From NCBI RefSeq assembly GCF_900115245.1, contig NZ_FOVT01000012.1:124001-188000 (forward strand): a stretch of DNA of 64,000 bases. The letters are read 5' to 3'. The notes under the pieces are model-generated. The model saw only the letters and a program-made list of their open reading frames with translations. It was not told the DNA's origin and did not search any database. Made by a program: the position numbers and the translations under genes. This DNA comes from Mesorhizobium sp. NFR06. GTDB lineage: Bacteria > Pseudomonadota > Alphaproteobacteria > Rhizobiales > Rhizobiaceae. Shown here in pieces: positions 24,596 to 33,600 of this stretch; position 1 is the stretch's first letter, and each line of letters begins with the position of its first letter.

Positions 24596-24954
24596 CGTCA
24601 TTCTAGGGCGGAGCAAGGAGCGAAGCGACGCGCGCAGACCCTAGAATCCATGCCGTAACGCCGGCCATAAGATGCAGCGGTCCAGAATCGTCGCCAATGT
24701 CGCCATCCGCTATCGCAATTGCATGACCGGTTACGTCCATACATCGCCGACGCCATCCAGCGCGAAACGTCATTGAAGCGCTGGCCGCGCCACTGAAGGT
24801 CGAGCTCGTCGAGAAGACCAATCACGAATGGTTCGAGCTCTTTCTCGGAATGGCCGGTGATCGTTCCGCACTGTCGCGGCGCTCATGCGTCACGGCATGG
24901 ATTCTAGGGTCTGCGCGCGTCGCTTCGCTCCTTGCTCCGCCCTAGAATGACGAC
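24596..24954. repeat. Type A composite element enclosing a GIY-YIG remnant
   Basis: The left arm 24596-24660 (CATTCTAGGGCGGAGCAAGG ... CCATGCCGTAACG) and right arm 24887-24954 (its inverse, CGTCACGGCATGG ... TAGAATGACG) enclose about 225 bases. The inside retains the end of a GIY-YIG nuclease gene on the plus strand. The same construction occurs at 63016-63510. The right arm also ends the polymerase gene that follows. Confidence 0.75.
24742..24860 (+). pseudogene. GIY-YIG nuclease remnant (C-terminal part)
   Basis: Reading AIQRETSLKRWPRH, a stop, then after a frame change KVELVEKTNHEWFELFLGMAG. This matches the usual C-terminal third of small GIY-YIG endonucleases and the better preserved copy at 63109-63382. 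The catalytic N-terminal part is gone. Confidence 0.65.
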
Positions 24955-26279
24955 ACCCGCGCTATGCGGTGCTCCTTGCGGCCTCCCCCTCTCGCCGGCC
25001 GGTAAAGCGCCAGCGCAATCACCACGAATTTGGTCAGCAGCGTCGTCTTCGAAGCGATACTTTCGGAGGTGTTGAGCAGGATCAGCCAGCCCAGCATCGG
25101 CAGCCAGATGCCCGGGTGGCAGCGGCGTGCGACCTCGTGCATGAACAGCGCGAAGCCGAAGAAGATCAAAAGCGTGAAGAACGCGCCCTGGTAGAGCGTC
25201 ATGCGCAGGACCGGGTTCTCGATGCCCTGCTCCAGGCCGGTGATGCGGCGCATGCTGTCGAGCAGGTCGACGTCGGGCCCGACGATGAGGTCGCGCAATT
25301 CCAGGTGCCTGAAGAGGTCGAACATCTCGACGCGGGCATTGGCGCTGCCGCTGTCGGAGACGAAACGTTCGAGCAGCGCGTCGAAGAAGCCGTAATAGCC
25401 GGCGAGCGCGATTGCCAGCGGCAGCAGCGCGGCGAGCACGATCACCAGCGCCGCGCCGAGAAGGTTGACGCGTCCGGTCCTGAGCTGCGCAAGGCCGCGG
25501 ATGAGCACATAGACGCCGCCGAGCAGGATCGTCAGCACCATCCCGGAGCGACCGCCGAAGGCGACCAGCGCGCAGAATTGCAGGCCGACGAGCCCAAGCC
25601 TGAGCGGCGTCGACAAGCCGCGCGAGCCGGACAGCAGCGACAGCACATAGATCGACGTGACCGTGGCATTGGAAAGCGGGTGCCCCTGCAGCGCGGTGGA
25701 GCGCAGGTCGTTGACGAACACGGCGCCGTCGAACCTGTAGGGAAACACCAGATGCTTGGTGCCGAACTCGAAGAGCGCCAGCAGCGCGTTGACGGTCATG
25801 ACGACATGGATGACGACCCGCAACCAGGCAAAGGTCTTCTCGTCGTCCTCGCCGAGCAGAAGCACGAGCAGCGCCGGCGCGACGAAAGTGTCGATCATGC
25901 CGGCCATGCCGGGACGCTGCCTGAGGATGACGACGACCAGAAGCACCGTCGAGATCACCGCCATCAGCATCGTTGCCGGCCGCTTGTTGGCGACGTGGAC
26001 CGCGTAGCCGACCGGATTGCCGAAAGTGCAGGAGCGCCAGATGAAGACGAGCACGACAAGATAGGTCGACGGGTGGATCTTGCTCAGCGCGCTGCCTTGC
26101 AGGCCGTCGTAATTATAGCCGACAAGCCACAGCATGCCGCCGGAAACCGAAAATAGCAGCAGCACCGCAACCGTCAGGCCGAGCCGGGTCAGCGTGTCGA
26201 CGGAGACGACGCGCCGGCCGGTCGCGCCATAAGCCGAAGCCGGGACAGGCCGCGTTGGGCCAGCCAGGACCGAGGCCAT
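24942..26279 (-). CDS. O-antigen polymerase/ligase-type membrane protein
   Basis: 445 residues with about ten to twelve transmembrane segments and a periplasmic loop (about 295-350, SDSGSANARVEMFDLFRHLE) typical of Wzy/WaaL-like VpsF-type polymerases. It would join repeat units in the periplasm. Its C-terminus VSSF and TAG stop are provided by the type A repeat, so the native tail was replaced. It starts one base after the Wzc-like gene stop and is co-transcribed with it. Confidence 0.83.
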   Translation of the reverse strand: MASVLAGPTRPVPASAYGATGRRVVSVDTLTRLGLTVAVLLLFSVSGGMLWLVGYNYDGLQGSALSKIHPSTYLVVLVFIWRSCTFGNPVGYAVHVANKRPATMLMAVISTVLLVVVILRQRPGMAGMIDTFVAPALLVLLLGEDDEKTFAWLRVVIHVVMTVNALLALFEFGTKHLVFPYRFDGAVFVNDLRSTALQGHPLSNATVTSIYVLSLLSGSRGLSTPLRLGLVGLQFCALVAFGGRSGMVLTILLGGVYVLIRGLAQLRTGRVNLLGAALVIVLAALLPLAIALAGYYGFFDALLERFVSDSGSANARVEMFDLFRHLELRDLIVGPDVDLLDSMRRITGLEQGIENPVLRMTLYQGAFFTLLIFFGFALFMHEVARRCHPGIWLPMLGWLILLNTSESIASKTTLLTKFVVIALALYRPARGGGRKEHRIARVSSF

Positions 26280-26280
26280 T

Positions 26281-28425
26281 TCAGGCCGCCTCGTCGACCA
26301 GCATGGCGCCGGTCGGCAACCGCCCCATGACGGAGACCGCTTGCGAGGTCGCGGCGACGTCGCGCATCGGCGTCGCGTTCAGCCTGGCGACCAGCAGGAT
26401 CTCGTCGGCCATGGCGACCAGCGGCAGGACGTTGAGGTCGTCGGCCAGCGCGCCGCCGTCGACGACGACGAGCTCGAAGCTGTGATTGGCCTCGGCCAGC
26501 ATGCGATGGGCGAAATAGAGCGCCTGGGCTTCCTGGAACACCGCGGTCGGCCGGCCCCGGCCGATGAGCGCCACGGAACTGCCCGGCGCGTAGCGGCTGA
26601 CGGCGTCGAGCGGATATTCGCCGCGCAGCACGTCGAGCACGCCGGGCTGCGGGTCCTTCTGGCCCTTGCCGGCATTGATGTCGATGAACAGCACGCGCCG
26701 GCCCCTGGCCGCCGCGGCATTGGCGAGCTGCCAAGCCACCCTGGACCGCTGCGCCTTGTCCTCGGGCGGCGACGCCACCAGGATCGAGGGCACCAGCGGC
26801 CAGTCGGGCGGGCGCCTGGTCGAGGCGGCGATGCGCTGCAGCGCAAGCCCGGCCACGGCGTCGGTCTTCGCAGGCGCTGTGCCGGAGCGGCCGAACGGCC
26901 AGCGGCGGCGCGCCGCCTTGCCGGGCAATACGCCCAGCACCGGCGCCTCGATGGCCGACTGCATCTGGTTGGCGGAAAGCACGGTCGGTGAGAGATATTC
27001 GGCGATCAGCGCCATGCCGATGCCCAGCGCCAGTCCGCCGAAGACGGCGCCGAACACCAGCAGCCCCTTCGGCGGCCAGCTCTTCTTCAGCGCCGGCATG
27101 GCATAGGAGATGATGCGGGCATTGGTGCTGTTGACGTTGGTCTGCTCGCGCGTTTCCTGGGCGCGCTGCAGGTAGTTGGCATATACGGTGCGCACGGCAT
27201 CGAGATCGCGCTGCAGCTCGCGCAGCCTGACGGACGCCTGGTCGGTGTCGAGCGACTTGCCTTTCAGCGACGCCATCTTGGCCTGCAGATCCTTCTGATT
27301 GGCCACGGCGCGCTCGTAGTCGGTCTCGGCGGCGGTGACGAGGCGGCCGAGCTCGCGTGAAATCAGCTTGCGCAGGTCGCTCAGCTGCTGCTGCGCCGCA
27401 ATCATCGAGGGATGGCGCGGCCCGAGCTCGGTGCCGAACTGCGAAATCTGGTCGACCAGCGTCGCTTCCTGCGCCCTGAGGCTGGCGATCACCGGCGAGC
27501 GCATCGCTTCGGAGGTCGCATCCGGCGCACCGCCCTGCCGGCGCAGCTGGTCGACCTGGGCCTTGAGCTGCGCGGTGCGGGTCTGGGCGGCGGTCAGCTG
27601 CGTGTTGAGGTCGGTCAGTTCCTGGTCGCTGACCAGATTGCCGGCGGCCATCACCATGTTGTGCTCGGCCTTGTAGGTCTCGACGGCGTTGGCCGCCTGC
27701 TCGACGCGCTTGCGCTGGTCGTCCAGCCGGGCGCTGATCGCGTCGGAAGCCTGGGCCGCGGCCTGCGAGCGCGCGGCCGCCTGATCGTCGAGATAGGCCT
27801 GCGCAATGGCGTTGGCGAGCTTCGCCGCCAGGTCGGCGCTCTTGGCGGTGACGACGATGTTGAGCACGAGCACCTTGTCGTCGCGCTTCACGGCCAGGCG
27901 GCGGCGCAGCGCATCGAGCGTCTCAGCCGTCCTGTCGCCGTCGTCGGAGCCGAAGACCATGCCCAGCCAGCGGTCGAGCACGCCCTCGCCGTTGAACTCC
28001 GGGTTCTTGGTCAGATTGGTCGCCGCGATGGCGCGCAAAAGGACGCCGTTCGACTGCGCGACGCTCACCTGGCTTTCGACCTGGGTGATGCCGCCATCCG
28101 GCGAAATGCGGCTCGGATTGACGTCGTTGGTGACGACCTGGAGGTCCTGCGGGTCGATGATGATCTGCGCCGTCGAGGAGTAGAGCGCCGGCGTCAGCAT
28201 GGCATAGATGAGCGTCGCGGCGGTGAGCAGCGCGGTGACGGCAAGGATCATGAAACGGCGCCGCAACAGGATGCGGCCGAGATCGCCAAGCTCGACCGTG
28301 GCGGACGCGGGCGCGGGCGCGTAATAGGCCGGCGCCGGCGCGACCGCCTCCGGGGCGTTCCGCTGAGGCACCATGAGCAGGGATGGTTGCAAAGGTCGCT
28401 CCGACAACGCTCCATCGGCCGGCAA
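26281..28425 (-). CDS. Wzc/GumC-like polysaccharide co-polymerase with degenerate kinase domain
   Basis: 714 residues. The Wzz domain has TM1 at about 55-75 (MILAVTALLTAATLIYAML). A long periplasmic coiled coil (about 200-430) ends in the Pro-rich ALKKSWPPKGLLVF before TM2 at about 480-500. The cytoplasmic BY-kinase-like domain has lost its Walker A: SPPEDKAQRSR stands where GEGKST is expected, although the Walker A'-like VLFIDINAGKG and ELVVVDGG are recognisable. There is no C-terminal Tyr cluster. It should set chain length but probably cannot autophosphorylate. Confidence 0.87.
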   Translation of the reverse strand: MPADGALSERPLQPSLLMVPQRNAPEAVAPAPAYYAPAPASATVELGDLGRILLRRRFMILAVTALLTAATLIYAMLTPALYSSTAQIIIDPQDLQVVTNDVNPSRISPDGGITQVESQVSVAQSNGVLLRAIAATNLTKNPEFNGEGVLDRWLGMVFGSDDGDRTAETLDALRRRLAVKRDDKVLVLNIVVTAKSADLAAKLANAIAQAYLDDQAAARSQAAAQASDAISARLDDQRKRVEQAANAVETYKAEHNMVMAAGNLVSDQELTDLNTQLTAAQTRTAQLKAQVDQLRRQGGAPDATSEAMRSPVIASLRAQEATLVDQISQFGTELGPRHPSMIAAQQQLSDLRKLISRELGRLVTAAETDYERAVANQKDLQAKMASLKGKSLDTDQASVRLRELQRDLDAVRTVYANYLQRAQETREQTNVNSTNARIISYAMPALKKSWPPKGLLVFGAVFGGLALGIGMALIAEYLSPTVLSANQMQSAIEAPVLGVLPGKAARRRWPFGRSGTAPAKTDAVAGLALQRIAASTRRPPDWPLVPSILVASPPEDKAQRSRVAWQLANAAAARGRRVLFIDINAGKGQKDPQPGVLDVLRGEYPLDAVSRYAPGSSVALIGRGRPTAVFQEAQALYFAHRMLAEANHSFELVVVDGGALADDLNVLPLVAMADEILLVARLNATPMRDVAATSQAVSVMGRLPTGAMLVDEAA

Positions 28426-28506
28426 GACGAGAAATGCGGCGTTGACCTAGCTATTCCCGGCAACGATTAAAACACTGTTAATTATGTTCATAAATTCATG
28501 CCGTGC

Positions 28507-28522
28507 TGGCACGAAGTTTGCA
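28507..28522 (+). promoter_or_regulatory. Sigma-54 (RpoN) -24/-12 promoter
   Basis: TGGCACG (28507-28513), AAGT, TTGCA (28518-28522), an exact consensus match with the preferred GC before it. It lies 118 bases before the ATG at 28641 and between divergent polysaccharide genes. It is the second such site in the same locus; no other site of this quality was seen elsewhere in the window by eye. Confidence 0.8.
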
Positions 28523-28640
28523 CCGACGCAGTGGAATTTGAGTGCAGCCCAAAATCAGGAGACATCGTGCGCATGCGGCGGGAACTTGACCTGGCCAGCC
28601 GGGCCGCCGGCGGCGGATGCGAGCCGCCCGAGGCTTGGCC

Positions 28641-30161
28641 ATGCGGCTGAATCTGCGCCTCGACGGCGATTGCGTGCGCGCCTTCCATGTCGCGCTGGCG
28701 GAGCAGCTGTCGCTGCTTCCCGGCGTGGAGCTTTCGATCGACGCCCGGCCGGCGGCAGGCGGTGTGCCGCGCGGCGCCGAGGCGCTGTTCCAGCTTGAGA
28801 CGCTGATCCATCGCCTGACCGCCGATGGGACGGCCAGGCGTGTGCCGGTTTCGACGCTGGCCCGCCATGCGAGGCCGTCCACGCCGGCCGACCTCACCAT
28901 CGATCTCACCGGCGATGTCGAGCCGCAAGGCCGACGGGTCTGGCGGCTCGCCTATGACGGCGTCTGCGGCGAGGAGGCCCTGCTGGCGCCGATCCTTGCC
29001 GGTCGCACGCCCTCGGCCCGCCTCGAACAGAACGGCGCAACCGTTGCCGAGGCACGGCTCGGCACCGAATATCACGGCATTGCGCTTGCTTGCTTCCAGG
29101 ACATGCTGGCGCGCAGCGCCAGCCTGATCGTCGCGGCGGTGAACGGCGCCGTGCGCTCGACGCTGCCGGTGCTGCCCGAGCCGTCATCCGAAGCGCTACC
29201 CGCGGCCATGCCGTCGGCCGCGAGACTCGGCGTGCGGGCAGCCAAGGCGACGGCGCGGCGCATTGTGCAGCAGATCTATCATCTGTGCTACAACGCCCCG
29301 CACTGGCGGGTCGGCTGGCGCGAGACCGGGGGCAAGGACCTGTACGACCTGCGCGCCCATCCGCAATCCGGCTGGCGCGATCTGGCCGACGACGGCAGCC
29401 GCTTTTATGCCGACCCGTTCCCGGTGCTTTACCGCGGCCAGGTGACGCTGTTCGTCGAGGACTATGTCCACCGAACCGGCAAGGCGATCCTTTCGGCGGT
29501 GGCTTTCGGGCCGAACGGACCGGCCGGCCAGCCGAAGCCGGTGCTGGAACTGCCCTATCACCTCTCCTACCCCTTCGTCTTCGAGCGCGACGGCCAGATG
29601 TGGATGGTGCCGGAAAGCTCGGCCAACCGCAGCGTCGACCTCTACCGGGCCACCGCCTTCCCGGGCGGCTGGGTGAAGGAGGCGACGCTTTTGTCGGACA
29701 TCGTCGCCAGCGACGCCACGCTGGTCGAGCATGGCGGACGCTGGTGGATGTTCGCCACCGTGCGCGACGGCGGCGGCGCCTTCTCGGACCAGCTCTATCT
29801 CTGGTCGGCGCCGGATTTCCGCGGACCGTGGACGCCGCATACGAAGAACCCGGTGCTGATCGACATCGCTTCGGCGCGACCGGCGGGCCGCATGGTCAGC
29901 CGCGGCGGCCAGCTTCTGCGCCCGGTGCAGGATTGCCGCCGCAGCTATGGCGCGGCACTCGGCATCGCGCGCGTCACGCAACTCGACGAGAGCGGCATGG
30001 AGCAGGTCGTCGAGACGATCCTCAACCCCGGCGCCGGCTGGGCCGGCCGCAAGCTGCATACGCTCAACGAGGCGGGCGGACTGGAGTTCATCGATGGCTC
30101 GGCCATGGCGCCGCGCTGGAAGCAGGCCAAGAACGGCACCACCCAGGGCGATGGGAATTAA
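28641..30161 (+). CDS. Two-domain glycosyltransferase-like protein with GINT1-type beta-propeller
   Basis: About 506 residues. The N-terminal 200 resemble a formyltransferase-like Rossmann half (LRLDGDCVRAFHVALAEQL, then DLTIDLTGD). The C-terminal 280 form a propeller of the kind in glucosamine inositolphosphorylceramide transferases: SRFYADPFPVLYRGQVTLFV, then GQMWMVPESSANRSVDLYRA and LVEHGGRWWMFATV. GAGG seven bases upstream supports the ATG at 28641 rather than 28617. Preceded by an RpoN promoter, it is likely a sugar-transfer or sugar-decorating step of the polysaccharide. Confidence 0.82.
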   Translation: MRLNLRLDGDCVRAFHVALAEQLSLLPGVELSIDARPAAGGVPRGAEALFQLETLIHRLTADGTARRVPVSTLARHARPSTPADLTIDLTGDVEPQGRRVWRLAYDGVCGEEALLAPILAGRTPSARLEQNGATVAEARLGTEYHGIALACFQDMLARSASLIVAAVNGAVRSTLPVLPEPSSEALPAAMPSAARLGVRAAKATARRIVQQIYHLCYNAPHWRVGWRETGGKDLYDLRAHPQSGWRDLADDGSRFYADPFPVLYRGQVTLFVEDYVHRTGKAILSAVAFGPNGPAGQPKPVLELPYHLSYPFVFERDGQMWMVPESSANRSVDLYRATAFPGGWVKEATLLSDIVASDATLVEHGGRWWMFATVRDGGGAFSDQLYLWSAPDFRGPWTPHTKNPVLIDIASARPAGRMVSRGGQLLRPVQDCRRSYGAALGIARVTQLDESGMEQVVETILNPGAGWAGRKLHTLNEAGGLEFIDGSAMAPRWKQAKNGTTQGDGN

Positions 30162-30255
30162 CCTAACCTTTCATTGCTACCCGGCTCGCCCCTGGGTTGC
30201 TTGAGATTGTTTTGACCACCAGGGATATTTGTCCCCGTGAGCTTGGAGAACAGAA

Positions 30256-31539
30256 ATGAGCACCGAACAGGGGCGCGAAACACCTGCCGCGCCGACCGGC
30301 CGGGCCGAGGTCGATGTGGCGATCGTCGGCGCGGGGCTAGCCGGCACGGTGCTCGCGCTGTCGCTCGCCAAGGCGGGCCGCAAGGTCGCGCTGGTCGATC
30401 CTCATCGTATCCACCATGACGAATTCCGGGCCGAGAAAACCCGCGCGGAGCAGATGGGGCTGTTCGAGAAGCTAGGCCTCGGCCCGGTTTTCAGGTCCCT
30501 CGCCACGCCGATGACCGATCTCCATGTCTTCCGCTTCGGCCAGTTGTTCGAGCGCAAGCAGACCTGGGAGTACGCCTTCTCCTACACGCCGCTGGTCAAC
30601 GGCCTGCGCGCGGCGCTGCCTCCGCACGTGCCGCTGACGGTGGGCAAGGTCGCCGAGGTGTCGACCGGACCGGACCGGCAGCGCCTGGTGCTCACCGACG
30701 GTTCCGCCATCGATGCCCGGCTGCTGGTGGTGGCCACCGGCTACAGCGAGGCGGTGCGGCGCGCCATCGGCGTCGAGCGCATCGAGGAATCGAAGGCGCA
30801 TTCGCTGTCGATGGGGTTCGATCTCGCAATCACGTCGCAGGATTTCGGCTTGCAGTCCCTCACCTTCTACGGCAGGCGGATCGCCGATCGAATTGCCTTT
30901 CTTACCCTCTTCCGGATCGGCGAGCGGTTGCGCGCCAACATGTTCGTCTACCGGACCGTCGCCGACCCGTGGGTGCGGACGTTCCGCGAAAACCCGCAAA
31001 AGATGCTGCTGGAACTGATGCCGGAGATTGCCGAGCGGTGCGGCGGCTTCGCCGTCGCCAGCGAGGTCGAAGTGAGGCAGGTCAGCCTGACGACGACGCG
31101 GGGCCATCGGCGCGACGGCGTCGTCTTCATCGGCGATGCGTTCGCCACCACCTGCCCGGCGCAAGGCGACGGCATCCACCGGGTGCTGACCGATGTCGAT
31201 TGCCTCAGCTCGACGCATATCCCCGCCTGGCTCGAAACGCCCGGCATGGCGGCCGAAAAGATCTGCGCCTTCTACGACGATCCGATCAAGATCGCTGCCG
31301 ACGAAAGAGCCATGCGCGCCAGCATCTACGCCAGGCGGATCACCACCGAGACCGGGCTGGAATGGCGGCTGCGCCGTCTGCGCAACAACACCGCGCGCCA
31401 TTTGATGATCTTCGCCCGTCGGTTCCGCGACGCGGGAAAGCCGGTCACGTCGCGCCTGGCCCAGGAGGAACTGCTTTCCTCCGAACCGGCAGAGCGCCCG
31501 GCTGGGAACATAATCGCGAGCGAGCTTACCAATCCGTAG
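30256..31539 (+). CDS. FAD-dependent monooxygenase / oxidoreductase
   Basis: 427 residues with the dinucleotide-binding motif DVAIVGAGLAGTVLALSLAK (about 20-39), the middle LLVVATGYSE (about 155) and the FAD motif VFIGDAFATTCPAQGDGI near 290. These are aromatic-hydroxylase (UbiH/styrene monooxygenase-like) features. GGAGA precedes the ATG. It sits 94 bases after the propeller protein in the same direction, so it may belong to the polysaccharide locus and modify a lipid or sugar part, but the substrate is unknown. Confidence 0.85.
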   Translation: MSTEQGRETPAAPTGRAEVDVAIVGAGLAGTVLALSLAKAGRKVALVDPHRIHHDEFRAEKTRAEQMGLFEKLGLGPVFRSLATPMTDLHVFRFGQLFERKQTWEYAFSYTPLVNGLRAALPPHVPLTVGKVAEVSTGPDRQRLVLTDGSAIDARLLVVATGYSEAVRRAIGVERIEESKAHSLSMGFDLAITSQDFGLQSLTFYGRRIADRIAFLTLFRIGERLRANMFVYRTVADPWVRTFRENPQKMLLELMPEIAERCGGFAVASEVEVRQVSLTTTRGHRRDGVVFIGDAFATTCPAQGDGIHRVLTDVDCLSSTHIPAWLETPGMAAEKICAFYDDPIKIAADERAMRASIYARRITTETGLEWRLRRLRNNTARHLMIFARRFRDAGKPVTSRLAQEELLSSEPAERPAGNIIASELTNP

Positions 31540-31788
31540 GTCGCGATCCTCGGCGCAGCCGGTTTAGATCATTGTGAGCAGTGTCTCCTGCTCGGCGGGA
31601 CAGCGCAACCGTCGGCACCAGTTGGCCCGCTGCCGCCTCTGCCGGCTCGGCAGCAGGCCCCCTCTCCGTCCGCATTGCGGCCACCCTCCGCCGCTTTGCG
31701 GGGGCGAGGAACCAGCGCTCTTCGAGTGTCGGGATTGGCCGCGCCATCCGCTTCGCCCTATCTTCGGATTGGAACAAGGATGACGACC

Positions 31789-32286
31789 ATGACCCGCATC
31801 CGGGCAATGACGCGCGACGACCTGGCCGACGTATCGCGCCTGCTCGGCCAATCCTGGCGCAGGACCTATGCGCCGATCATGGGCGACGAGACCGCGGCCC
31901 GGCTTTCCGACGACAAGCACGCGCCGGAAAAGCTCGCGGCCGAGCTCGACGACGAGGACAAGATGTCCTTCGTCGCCGAACGCGCCGACGGTTCGATCGC
32001 CGGCTACGCCATGGCGGCGATGGACGCAAAGGGCGATGTGATGCTGGACCGGCTGCATATCGAGCCGCAGGCGTTCGGCAGCGGCCTGGCGGCGGACCTC
32101 TTGCATGCGGTGCTCGCCGCGCATGCCGGCATCCCCAGCATCGCGCTCGAGGTGATCGAGGGCAACGACCGGGCGATCGCCTTCTACCGCAAGCATGGCT
32201 TCGAAGTGGTCGAACGCCGGGAGGCCGCGCATGGTGTCGACGGGCACGCCTCGCTGATCATGCGCCGCATGCTGCCGAGGGCTTGA
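31789..32286 (+). CDS. GNAT family N-acetyltransferase
   Basis: 165 residues with the GNAT order: MTRIRAMTRDDLADVSRLLG, DRLHIEPQAFGSGLAADLLHA (acetyl-CoA loop, usually Q/RxxGxG/A), then IALEVIEGNDRAIAFYRKHG and a final strand. AAGGA eight bases upstream supports ATG 31789 over 31780. The frame continues open upstream without a ribosome site. Target unknown. Confidence 0.85.
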   Translation: MTRIRAMTRDDLADVSRLLGQSWRRTYAPIMGDETAARLSDDKHAPEKLAAELDDEDKMSFVAERADGSIAGYAMAAMDAKGDVMLDRLHIEPQAFGSGLAADLLHAVLAAHAGIPSIALEVIEGNDRAIAFYRKHGFEVVERREAAHGVDGHASLIMRRMLPRA

Positions 32287-32355
32287 GCGCCGCTGGACGC
32301 CCTCCTTCCCGGCCCTATAATTTAGCCGGATTGCAAATTCGGCCGGAGAGAACGC

Positions 32356-33357
32356 ATGAGCCTCAGCAAGCACAAACTCGGCAGCCAGGGGCTCGAAGTC
32401 TCGGCCATCGGCCTCGGCTGCATGGGCATGAGCCAGTCCTACGGCCCTGCGGACGAGGCGGAATCGATCGCCACGATCCACCGGGCGATCGAGCTCGGCT
32501 GCACTTTCCTCGACACGGCCGAGGTCTATGGACCCTTCATCAACGAGGAACTGCTTGGTCGCGCCCTGAAAGGCCGGCGCGATCAGGTGACGATCGCGAC
32601 GAAGTTCGGCTTCCGCATCGCCGACGGCAAGCAGGCCGGCGTCGACAGCCGGCCGCAGCACATACGCGAGGTGGTGGAGGCTTCGCTCGCGCGGCTGGCC
32701 ACCGACCGCATCGATCTCCTCTACCAGCACCGCGTCGACCCGGCCGTGCCGATGGAGGATGTCGCGGGCGCCGTCGGCGAACTGGTGGCCGAGGGCAAGG
32801 TGCGCTTCTTCGGCCTGTCGGAAGCCGGCATCGCCAACATCCGTCGCGCGCATGCCGTGCATCCGGTCTCGGCGCTGCAGAGCGAATATTCGCTGTGGGA
32901 GCGCAACCTCGAGCCGGAAATCATCCCGGCGCTGAAGGAGCTGGGCATCGGCCTGGTGCCGTTCGCGCCGCTCGGCCGCGGCTTCCTCGCCGGTGACGTC
33001 AGGCGGGCGGAAGACTATCCCGAGGGCGATTTCCGCCGCGGCGATCCGCGCTACCAGGGCGAGAATTTCGGCTTGAATGTCGCGGCGGCCGCCACCGTGC
33101 GCGACATCGCCGCGGCAAAAGGCGTCAAGCCCGGCCAGATCGCGATCGCCTGGCTGCTCGCCAAGGGGCCGGAATTCGGCATCGACATCGTGCCCATCCC
33201 TGGCACCAAGCGGCGGACCTATCTGGAGGAAAACGTCGCGGCGGCGGACATCACGCTGGACGCCACCGAGATGCTGGGGCTCGACATGGCGCTGACGCCC
33301 GACAAGGTGTCCGGGCCAAGGTATAACGAGCGGGCGATGTCGACGGTGGACCGGTAG
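32356..33357 (+). CDS. Aldo/keto reductase (AKR13-like)
   Basis: 333 residues of the NADPH-dependent TIM-barrel family. LDTAEVYGPF carries the catalytic Asp and Tyr, IATKFGFRI the Lys, and LLYQHRVDP the His. FGLSEAGIANIRRAHA and PIPGTKRRTYLEEN form the cofactor pocket. GGAGAG precedes the ATG. It converges on a small secreted protein and has no pathway neighbour. Confidence 0.92.
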   Translation: MSLSKHKLGSQGLEVSAIGLGCMGMSQSYGPADEAESIATIHRAIELGCTFLDTAEVYGPFINEELLGRALKGRRDQVTIATKFGFRIADGKQAGVDSRPQHIREVVEASLARLATDRIDLLYQHRVDPAVPMEDVAGAVGELVAEGKVRFFGLSEAGIANIRRAHAVHPVSALQSEYSLWERNLEPEIIPALKELGIGLVPFAPLGRGFLAGDVRRAEDYPEGDFRRGDPRYQGENFGLNVAAAATVRDIAAAKGVKPGQIAIAWLLAKGPEFGIDIVPIPGTKRRTYLEENVAAADITLDATEMLGLDMALTPDKVSGPRYNERAMSTVDR

Positions 33358-33372
33358 GCAGTTACCCGCCCC

Positions 33373-33600
33373 TTACTTCTTCTTGCAATCCGGCAACGCC
33401 TCCATCGCCTTCCTGGCCTCTGCCTCGCTGTCGTATTTCTTCTTGCCGAGATCGACGACAAGCGTCCCATCGGGCTTTTTCGGCACGATCTCGCACTGTT
33501 TCGACACGGCATCCCTGGCGACCCAGTATTGGTCGGCGGCGATGGCAGGCAGGCTGGCAATGCCGGTGGCGAGGATAGCGAAAGCGATGGTACGGACCAT
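33373..33600 (-). CDS. Small secreted hypothetical protein
   Basis: 75 residues: a signal peptide MVRTIAFAILATGIASLPAI with cleavage after about AIA-A, then 53 residues with KKPDGTLVVDLGKKKYDSEA, one Cys in KQCEI and one in PDCKKK that could pair. The short Cys-framed repeat-like domain occurs in other rhizobial exported proteins of unknown role. GGAG precedes the ATG at 33600; the frame extends upstream without signal sequence. Confidence 0.8.
   Translation of the reverse strand: MVRTIAFAILATGIASLPAIAADQYWVARDAVSKQCEIVPKKPDGTLVVDLGKKKYDSEAEARKAMEALPDCKKK

Noticed and set aside
24598..24825. Minus-strand ORFs of 72-75 codons
   Set aside because: They run through the repeat arm and are read against the GIY-YIG remnant on the other strand.
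30162..30255. Terminator or third RpoN site between the propeller and monooxygenase genes
   Set aside because: GGGTTGCTTGAG resembles part of a -12 element but lacks the TGGCACG -24 part, and no stable hairpin with a T run was found.
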